64,000 nucleotides of DNA from Aplectana chamaeleonis (Eukaryota > Nematoda > Chromadorea > Rhabditida > Cosmocercidae). Below the pieces are notes generated by a model. It was not told where the DNA came from. It saw only the letters and a list, made by a program, of their open reading frames with translations, and ran no database searches. The position numbers and the translations under genes are program-made. Where the stretch lies: positions 1-64,000 of the forward strand of contig JAPDOI010001499.1 in the NCBI GenBank assembly GCA_029168955.1. Reading direction: 5' to 3'. Of this stretch, positions 56,695 through 64,000 are shown one piece after another. Each line of letters begins with the position of its first letter. The stretch's first letter is position 1.

Positions 56695-56998
56695 GTGAAA
56701 CCACTGGTCAGACCCATTCTAAGCCGCTTATTGAACTCGGCACTGGTTCAATAGACGACCTGCACGAATACCAGCACCACCATGGGTAGTCTTATACATC
56801 ATTATCAAATCGAACTTCTTCTGCTGCGCTGAAGTCATGAGCCCTAGCTTGGCATTTCTGCCCACTGGTTCTTATAAGTACACTGCGTGTGAAATTCCGC
56901 TGCACCCTCTCAAGCACCTCTATTGACTTCAACTTATAGGGTTGAACACCAACGTTCCGTACTCCAAAAGAGGTCTAACATATGACTTTAAAACCTAC
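56695..56998 (-). pseudogene. CR1-like LINE fragment (RT C-terminal part)
   Basis: The minus strand reads VLKSYVRPLLEYGTLVFNP, then KSIEVLERVQRNFTRSVLIR, the conserved block after the RT thumb in CR1/L2-like elements. A stop and frame changes follow. It is only about 300 bp long and lies just beyond the inverted-repeat arm at 57031. Confidence 0.78.
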
Positions 56999-57030
56999 AA
57001 GAAAACCAGGAATAGCCAAGCACGTTGATA

Positions 57031-57092
57031 CTGATCAAAATGGACGCAGGGCTGCCGTAATCCTGCGCGTAAATTAGATAGCGCCGGCTGCA
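57031..57092 (+). repeat. Left arm of an inverted repeat that brackets LINE F
   Basis: GATCAAAATGGACGCAGGGC through GCGCCGGCTGCATG is about 80% identical to the reverse complement of 62582-62643. Without LINE F the two arms would bound an element of about 640 bp. Confidence 0.7.
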
Positions 57093-57284
57093 TGGTTGCA
57101 GACTTCTTCTTCTTTGCAGCCACGTCGAGGGTTTTGTCATAGGCGGAGAAACTGGGCGACCAGTAGTGGATTCGTCCATAGATCCATTGTGGTCAACGTG
57201 GTAGGTCTCACCGGACAGGTTAACAAATGTGCCGTATCATGGCCGATAGTACCGCAGTCCAGACAAACATCAGATTTGCCGCTG

Positions 57285-58655
57285 TCAATCTTGCTGACGT
57301 AGGAAATCAGCATTGTAGAGGGACCGCAGCGGTGCGAGTGTGCATCTCGCCCTTCTTCCGAGTTGAGTCTCGGATTTGCAGATTGGGGGCGGTACTTCTC
57401 CTAGTATAGGATTCACCGCCGCCTTTTCAAGATGACACCGTACGAGCTTGGTGTGCTCCTCGCGCAGAAGACGGAGTCGTTCTTGCTGGGAGTCGTGCCA
57501 TCTCTGCAAGTTGGCTTTGCTTGGAGCATCGGCAAATGTCTGTCTTTTAGCTCTCTCCCTAACGGGTATAAGCATTCTCCATGACGAATGGTTTGGTTGT
57601 TTTATAATATTGATACGGAATTGTTGGGCTTGTAGCTGACAGTGCTCCTTCACTGGTAGTAAATGTGTTTCGGCATGCAAGTGCTCGACTGGGGAACTCC
57701 TGGCACAACCGGTGGCGAGACCGAGAGCGGCATTTTGTACTCGTTGCATCTTCGTCCAAGAGGATTCTGAGACGAGATGTTGCCATACCGGTGCGGCGTA
57801 TTCCAGGGTGGGCTGAAGAATCGTCTTATACGTTGTTAGTATAGTTTCCTTGCTGCAACCCCATGCTGTACCGCCCAGGGCTCTGAGAACATTGAGCTTA
57901 GTTTTAACGACTGCCTTCTTTTGTTCGGTATTCTTATGGAACCTGAGCGACGGATCAAGCACAAGACCGAGCAGTTTTGGAAATCGAGCTGCTGGTAGAA
58001 GATTTCCATCCCACTCTACATCCGGATGAGCGCTGTGCTCGGATGGGTCAGTTGTGAGGACAGATACCGTTGACTTGGATGCGGAGATCTCTAGCATCTT
58101 CTCGTCGAAAAAGTGCTTCAGCGTGATCAAGTACTCCTTGATCTTGTTGGCGGCAACATCTATGCTCCGATCTCGGCACATGATTGTTCTGTCATCGGCA
58201 TACGCGGCAACTTTGATATCCTGTGGCGGTTCAGGCATATCCTCGAGGTACAGACTGAACAAGGCTGGCGATAGGACACCGCCCTGTGGGACTCCAGCTG
58301 CGATAGGAATGCTGTTCGAGACGTGATTCTGAAACATAACTCGAGCTTGTCTTTCCTTGATGAATGCTGATATCCAGCGTTTCTGCCGTGGCGGTATTGA
58401 TGATTTCAGTAAGCTGGTTGACAGGACTCCATGGTTTACTGTGTCGAATGCCTTGGTGGGATCTAAGGCTACAGCCACAGTTCTCTGTGGCTTCTCGGCA
58501 TTGAACCCATCGATGTCAAAGCTAGTAATTTCCAGCAGAGCTGTCGTGGTGGAATGCAGCTTTCTGAATCCGTGCTGAAACACCTGTTTATCATTGTGCT
58601 CTGCAAGGTCCTTCACAATCAACTTTTCGGCTACTTTCGCAAACGAGGAGAGCAA
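57285..58655 (-). pseudogene. RT palm, thumb and C-terminal frame of LINE F (456 codons)
   Basis: A long open frame with FRKLHSTTTALLEITS, LDPTKAFDTVNHG, GVPQGGVLSPALFSLYLEDM (about residues 121-140), AAYADDRTIMCRDRS (YADD at 152-155) and the thumb LLGLVLDPSLRFHKNTEQKK. It continues with AWGCSKETILTTYKTIL and on into the C-terminal region (HDSQQERLRLLREEHTKLV). It lacks the fingers (deleted or shifted) and loses frame about 60 codons before the natural end. Confidence 0.92.
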
Positions 58656-59189
58656 ACTAATGGGGCGATATCCCTTGCTGAAACTTGGGGCTTGCCAGGC
58701 TTCGGCAGCGGCAGGATGTTAGCTGTTTTCCAAGCGGGAGGAGGCACAGCTCTCGTACAGTCACTCTATTCTGCGGACCACGCTTTGCACTGGTGATGAA
58801 AAAAACTTTTACCGAGCGCATAAGCGGCTTCCTTGCCTGACTTGAATACATCGTTGTCGAATTCAATTTTGGAGATAGTAGCGGGTAAGCTCTCACCCGA
58901 GAGCTTCCGTAAAACCTTCCAAGTAGCTGCACTGTCCGTCATGAAATCCAACTGCCCGGTGAACTTTTCCCACTCTTCTTTCTTGTGCCTGTCCAGGTCC
59001 TTTTTGATCTCATCTTCAAGCTCAGCAACGACGGGGTCCAGATGGTTGACCGCTCTCCTGGCATCTCTTGTCCTGATCTTATCTAGGATTTCCCTAGTGA
59101 CATTTGGATAAAACGTCATTCCACGGGTAATCGACCACTAAGTGAAGTGCCACCTCACTGAACAGTTGCCAGTCTGCTCGGCCTAAATT

Positions 59190-61125
59190 CTTCTTCTTCT
59201 TCTGCAGTCTCAAAGTGGTTTTTGTCATAGGTTGAGGAACTGGGCGGCCTTGACAGGATTCGTCCAAAGCTCCATTGTGGTTAAGGAGGTAGGTCTCTTC
59301 GGGCACATGAACAAGTGCGCCGTGTCGTGTCCGGGAGCACCACAGTCCGGGCATACGTCTGGTCGGCTGCTGTCGATCTTGTTGACGTAAGACATGAGCA
59401 GTATAGAGTAACCACAGCGCAGCGAGGCAAGAGCACATCTGGCTCGTCTGCCGAGTTAAGACTCGGACTCGCAAACCCGAGGCGGCACTGTTCTAAGATA
59501 GGGTTCACAGCCGCCTTCGTTAGATATCCTCGAACAAACTGGGTGTGCTCCTCACGCAGAAGACGAAGCCTTTCCATGTAGGAGTCGGCCCATCTCTGTG
59601 CATCAACTTTACGAGGAGCATCGGCGAATAGCGTCCTAATCGACCTCTCTATCATGGGCTCCATGATTCTCTTTGTCGGATGATTCGGCTGTCTTAGAAC
59701 ATTAATATACATCTGCTGTGCCTGGAGTTCACAATGCTCCTTGACCGGCAATATGCAGGCCTCCGCGTGAAGATGCTCCACCGGGGAGCTCCTTGCACAA
59801 CCGATAGCAATTCTAAGCGCAGCATTCTGTACACGCTGCAGCTTATTCCAGGAGCTGTCAAACACCAGGTGCTGCCACACTGGTGCCGCATATTCCAGCG
59901 CCGGCTGAAGTATTGCTCTGTAGGTTCTCAATATAGTCTCTCGGCTGCTTCCCCATGATGTTCCTCCGAGAGCTCTCAAGATATTAAGCCTAGCCTTGAC
60001 GACTGTTTGTTTCTGTTCCGCATTTTTGTGGAACTTCAGTGACGGATCAAGAATAAGGCCAAGCAGCTTGGGAAATTTTGCTGCTGGCAACAGGTCACCA
60101 TCCCATTTGACATCTGGATGGGCACTGTGTTCCTTGGTGTTTGTTGTGAACACTGAAACAGAGGATTTAGCGGCAAAGACTGTGAGCATCATATTATCGA
60201 GGAAGAGCTCCAACTCGACGAGATAGGCGCTGATCTTGTTAGCGGCTATCTGCAGGTCACGATCCTGGCATATGATGGTGATGTCGTCGGCATACATAAC
60301 AATCTCTACATCATTGGGAGGCTCGGGAATGTTCTCAAGATACAAGCTGAATAGGGCAGGGGACAACACTCCGCCTTGCGGAACACCGGCTGCTATTGGA
60401 ATGCTATCGGATACGTGACTCTGGAACAGAACCTTAGCCCGGCGGCTTTTCGTGAACGCTGCAATCCATCGCTTTTGCCATGATGGTAGCGACGATATGA
60501 GCAGTTTCTCGGACAGCAGTCCCAAGTTAACAGAGTCAAACGCTTTGCTCAGGTCGATGGCGACGGCCACCGTTCTCAGGGGCTTTCTCATGTTGAACCC
60601 ATCGACCGCAAAGCTCATGATCTCCAATAGAGCTGTAGTAGTGGAGTGAAGTTTCCTGAACCCATGCTGATGCTGGTGTCGCTCATTTTGATCAGCCAGG
60701 TCCGTCCTGATCAACTTTTCAGCTAATTTAGCGACGGGCGATAGCAGGCTTATTGGTCGAAAGCCTTTTGCCGTGCTTTGGGACTTACCTGGCTTTGGCA
60801 ACGGTATCACATTGGCTGTCTTCCAAGCTTGGGGTAGAGTGCAGGTCAGGAAAGAAGTGTTAATGATATCTGCAAGCATCGGTAGAAGTTCCGTTGGAAG
60901 CTTCTTCAGGATGGCTGGGGAGATACCGTCAGGTCCGATAGCCTTCGAATTACGCATTTCTTTGATAGCCTTCTCTACTTATGTGAGAGTAAAGGCCTCA
61001 GAAGCGTTCATGAGCGGCAACCGGCTCAGCTCTCTAACTGTGACTCTGTTTTGCACGCCTCGCTTGGTGCGTGTGATGAAAAAATTCTTGCCGAGTGCGT
61101 AAGAGACACTAGACATACCTGCCTT
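59190..61125 (-). mobile_element. LINE copy G, 5'-truncated, nested inside LINE F
   Basis: It lies between CCTAAATT (59182-59189) and AATTAAGATAAG (61126 on), which in intact copies are contiguous (CCTAAATTAAGATAAG at about 36970 in copy D). Its (GAA)n tail is at 59190-59205. It begins at the region SSVSYALGKNFFITRTKRGV, just before the RT, so the finger and endonuclease are missing. Target duplication is at most AATT. Sequence is distinct from F, showing that two subfamilies were active at different times. Confidence 0.9.
59281..60957 (-). pseudogene. RT frame of LINE G (558 codons, longest intact RT here)
   Basis: An uninterrupted frame covers fingers (RNSKAIGPDGISPAILKKLP, residues 2-21), palm (AVAIDLSKAFDSVN; GVPQGGVLSPALFSLYLENI at 191-210; MYADDITIICQDRD with YADD at 222-225), thumb (FPKLLGLILDPSLKFHKNAE, ALGGTSWGSSRETILRTYRA) and most of the C-terminal region. 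All expected RT motifs are present. The last 60 codons are out of frame with the family end (CPDCG...DLW), because of a single shift near 59460. With no endonuclease or start region it is a dead fragment, but it is the best RT reference in this window. Confidence 0.94.
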
Positions 61126-61151
61126 AATTAAGATAAGAATGTTTAAAAAAA

Positions 61152-61607
61152 TTAAGATAAGAATAAGAAATAATCGTTTAAGATGACCGGGTCGCACTCC
61201 TCTGCCCATTCTTCGACGTCAATTCCTCTAGCATCAGAGCCAAGAGACGAGCAAAAAGTGTGAGCGTTGAAATCGCCCGCGAAAACAACCGTAGATAAGA
61301 GTGAGCAGTCGTGAAGCTGCTTAAGAAGTGGAATGGGATTGTAAGATGAGGGGCATGAGGTAGTGGGTGGAATAAATATGTTGAAGAGAGAAATAGGTGT
61401 TTTGAGAGGGAGACGGATTGGAAGGTACTCGAGAGTACCATCCGTGGGGGTGTTGGGTATGAGGTGGGAGGGGAGAGAAGATAAAACAAAGGTTGAAACT
61501 CCTCTGCCAAGAGCTGACCTTGGAGCATGGAAGGCAGTATAGCCCGGGATATTAGGATGAGAACGGGTAGGGGAAGGAGAGAGCTTGGTTTCTTGAATCA
61601 TGATCAC
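61152..61607 (-). pseudogene. Endonuclease frame of LINE F
   Basis: 151 codons with MIMIQETKLSPSPTRSHPN, ISLFNIFIPPTTSCPSS, VVFAGDFNAHTFCSSLG and VEEWAEECDPVILNDY. It covers the catalytic QETK and GDFN boxes, but the distal SDH box is gone because of the deletion at about 61140-61180. Confidence 0.85.
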
Positions 61608-61893
61608 GTCTGGTTGGTAAATACGTGCAAAGAGAGAGAGCTGAGAAAGCTTATCACGAAGGCCGTTGAGATTGATATGTACAATGGAAAGGGGGCGATT
61701 GGAGTTTGAGAAATCAGTGTTAGAAGGTGAAGAGCATATAACAGCGAAAAAAAAAAGAGTTATGATGCTTCACAGAACTGAGACCCGAACAAGAGAAGTG
61801 CATTCTTCTTTGGTATCTAAAGCATTGGACGCTGGTCCCATTCCAAGTGACATTTCTGTCGCATGTGGCACATGGGTACTTCTTCTTCTGAGC

Positions 61894-61917
61894 GGGTCCA
61901 GGATTCCTTTCCACGCC
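61894..61917 (-). other. 2A-like motif GVERNPGP in LINE copy F
   Basis: Frame: LLRILLLRAGVERNPGP, then the CATCDRNV finger. Same position as in B, D and E, although copy F is from a different subfamily. Confidence 0.7.
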
Positions 61918-62071
61918 GGCCCTTAGCAGGAGAATCCGAAGGAGAGACGCGGTCGGCCAGCACTTCTCCCATGACAAAAACCCTCTTCGTGGAGGGGATG
62001 ACGTCGGTTTGCACGGAGGCGATCATCTTTCCTCCACACTGCCACGGCACGAACGTACGACATCTCGGCAG

Positions 62072-62918
62072 CGATTGCAGACTATATCACATATCTTAGG
62101 GGGATTTCCCCATTTTCTGATCAGCATTACGCTACAATTAGCCATCCAAATAGGAGTAGTGGTTCTGCGATTTAGATGCATTCGTGAACATATCGCAATT
62201 GTAAAGAAGTATGACTCAGTCGCGATAAAGAACGCGAGACGGGTCGCATAAGATCGAAAAATGAACCGCGAAACAGATAGATTTTTTTGAATGTTGTGAA
62301 ACTCTTGTTCGCAAAAGGATGATTTATTTCATTCATAACATCTGCAAACGTTAGTGGGAAGTCATCCTTTTCCTAACAGCAAAAAAAGTATCTTAGGTAA
62401 AGTACTCGACACATTTTGACACTTATCCCCTTACAGTTGTACAACAAGAATCAACCCCGCTTGCTAATTTATGAACCCTCCAAAAAAACCAATTTTCATC
62501 ATCTTTGGGGTAACACGTCTCCTGGCTGAAATTTGCTGGGCGGGAAGTCATATGCCAAAAAAATAGTGGCTGCCGTAAAATCTGCAACCGGCGTTATTTA
62601 ATTTACGCTCAGGATTACAGTAGTCATGCGTCTATTTTGATCGGTGCGGGCGTGAATGTCAGGATTGATCGTTGAGAGTGCATTGAACTTGCTGTGCATC
62701 ATTTTATTGGCTTTCGAAGCCACATGACCATATTGATGGTCGAGACTTAGGTTTCAAATCAGCTCATAACTCAATCTAAACTCGGTACACCTTTTTGCGG
62801 CTTCAATAGCTCTTCAGAACTCTAACACCCTTGTAAGAATTTCACCTACCCGGGGTTTCAATACCTTGCCCGAAATCAGGGTGCGTTTGAGACCAACGGG
62901 GATAAGTTAGGTTAACCC
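62072..62918. other. Spacer right of LINE F
   Basis: AT-rich, including the right arm of the bracketing inverted repeat (62582-62643). No gene seen. Confidence 0.4.
62582..62643 (-). repeat. Right arm of the inverted repeat that brackets LINE F
   Basis: CTGCAACCGGCGTTATTTAA to TCTATTTTGATC, inverse of 57031-57092. No clear flanking duplication. Confidence 0.7.
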
Positions 62919-63357
62919 TTGACTCCGTGCCCTCCTACTTCATCAGAAGAGCCGCCTACGGGTTATGTTTCCTCCTCTCTTGCATCTTTAACCACATTAT
63001 TGCTCCGGGGACTCGGCCGGCTTCGTTGAAACTGCGGTGGTCTCTCCACTTCTCAAAAAAGCGCCAGCCGTTCAAGTTTCAAATTATCGTCCCATAGGCT
63101 TCACCTCCTCGATTTGTACAGTTCTTGAGATCATAATCAAAGATTGTATTCTGGCTCATCTCACATCGAATAACCTCCTTGACCCTGCGCAGTTCGGGTT
63201 TCTGCTCGGAAGATCAACAATATCCCAATTGGTATCCTCGTTCCACGACAGATGTTCAGCTGTGAGCGAGGAATGCCAAACTGAGATCGTGTACATCGAC
63301 TACGCTAAGGCTTTTGACACCGTTTTTCTTCAGAAATTGCTTCTTGATGCCGCTTGA
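62919..63357 (+). pseudogene. CR1-like LINE fragment, RT fingers and palm start
   Basis: SVPSYFIRRAAYGLCFLLSC and FNHIIAPGTRPASLKL in one frame, then after a one-base shift (near 63035) LLKKAPAVQVSNYRPIGFTS, ICTVLEIIIKDCILAHLTSN, QFGFLLGRSTISQLV and EIVYIDYAKAFDTVF. This is the N-terminal RT order of CR1-type elements (YRP, FGF, D-x-x-KAFD). The sequence breaks off before the catalytic YADD box. Confidence 0.88.
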
Positions 63358-63528
63358 AAAAACCAAAGTGAAACAATGAAGCGACTGGAAGGAACAAATT
63401 CCGTGATTATCTCGGGAACTGCGTTGATAATGATAGATAGCGTCACTTATTTTGACTAAGCTTGAGAAATATACTTGCTGACGGTATGTCGCAAATACTG
63501 CTCCTGCACCAAACAAGTGGTAGCTTTA

Positions 63529-64000
63529 GGCCCCGGTCAGAGTTGGTGCTGATTGCATGTGTAAGGCCCCGGTCAGAGTTGGTGCTATTTGCATCTGTAT
63601 CCCCCCCCCTCCCGCACCCCCCAACACCCACCCGGTCGATACGTATGTTTAAAATGATGGAGTGAGGTTGAGAAAATCACTCGGTGCATCCAACTAGATA
63701 TGACGATGATTACGTGGCCAACAGGATTGCACCTGTTCAGAGAAATAGTGAAGGAGAGTATGGTGAAGTAACGGAGGTAGCAGTAAGGTTAGCTTTCCAG
63801 TGATACGCAATGTTTTATCATCGACCCGCCCACCCGGTGATTTTCTCATCCGCCGTCATCCACGTATTGCATGGATATCGACCGCGTCGGATACATCGAG
63901 TGATTTTCTCAACCTCACTCCATCATTTTAAACATACGTATCGACCGGGTGGGTGTTGGGGGGTGCGGGGGGGGGATACACCGAGTGATTTTTGCATCCC
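63529..64000. repeat. MITE copy e, PIF/Harbinger-like, cut by window end
   Basis: TTA at 63526-63528, then GGCCCCGGTCAGAGTTGGTG. The terminal 36 bp is duplicated in tandem (second start at 63565 after TAA). The rest matches copy d closely at both sides but lacks its central 670 bp: GATTGCACCT joins directly to GTTCAGAGAAATAGTG at about 63733. The right terminus lies outside the window. Confidence 0.85.

Larger units (their letters stand above)
57104..62071 (-). mobile_element. LINE copy F (2A/PHD/APE-RT family), interrupted by copy G
   Basis: Reverse orientation: 5' terminus CTGCCGAGATGTCG at 62071, (GAA)n tail at 57104. TTGCAGAC precedes it at 57096-57103 and recurs at 62075-62082, an 8-bp target duplication (longer if mismatches are allowed). 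The 3' half (57104-59189) and the 5' part (61126-62071) belong to one copy split by LINE G. Internal deletions relative to copy D remove the fingers-to-linker junction near 58727, a part near 59118, and about 200 bp next to 61126-61180. The 2A-like box is at 61894-61917. RT retains YADD. Confidence 0.9.

Noticed and set aside
1..64000. tRNA, rRNA or spliced-leader genes
   Set aside because: No segment matched a tRNA cloverleaf, rRNA core or spliced-leader sequence on inspection of either strand.

Overview
The window is eukaryotic and consists almost entirely of nested and decayed transposable elements. The mix of families suggests a nematode: RTE and CR1-like LINEs, a compact Ty3/gypsy element, PIF/Harbinger-like MITEs, foldback elements, and short introns with TTTCAG-type acceptors. 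A clade V (strongylid-like) parasite is my best guess, from general family resemblance only. No conserved host gene could be recognised. One small spliced gene model (38130-39179) is plausible but unassigned.

The dominant component is one LINE family, about 3.4-3.7 kb long, with seven copies. Four are on the plus strand: A 953-4452, B 9488-13034, C 16330-20003 and E 42055-45498. Three are on the minus strand: D 34615-38061, F 57104-62071, and G 59190-61125 nested inside F. Each copy starts with the same CTGCC(G/A)AGATGTCG terminus and ends in a (GAA)n tail. Several have clean 12-13 bp target-site duplications. The encoded protein has an N-terminal 2A-like motif (GVERNPGP), a PHD-type zinc finger, an APE-type endonuclease, a reverse transcriptase with YADD, and a C-terminal CPDCG...HLFNCP finger. 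Every copy is interrupted by indels.

From 15207 to 29731 lies a Ty3/gypsy retrotransposon with near-identical LTRs and a 5 bp GGGAC duplication. It is split by LINE copy C (in gag) and by a 5.4-kb TIR element, called T1 here (22024-27412, in the RNase H region). T1 has 35-bp perfect terminal repeats starting CTCAGACA and a TA duplication. Removing it restores the gypsy reading frame exactly. T1 itself contains a decayed MITE and several exon-like segments.

A second TA-flanked element, T2 (49302-52279), also ends in CTCAGA(T/C)A. Its unoccupied site is preserved in a repeat at 55148-55245. T1 and T2 together point to an unnamed TA-target DNA transposon group, which is the most interesting signal in the window.

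Other contents:
- an RTE LINE remnant (5150-8405, minus);
- three CR1-like LINE fragments (30841-31610 minus, 56695-56998 minus, 62919-63357 plus);
- five copies of a TTA-flanked MITE family with GGCCCCGGTCATA ends;
- two long foldback hairpins (41278-41408, 54192-54405);
- a tandem repeat of about 120 bp;
- a GGCAGGCCGGGGC minisatellite-bearing repeat;
- long polypurine and polypyrimidine tracts around copy E.

The many single-base indels between otherwise near-identical LINE copies may be real decay or uncorrected long-read error, so broken frames should be read with caution.
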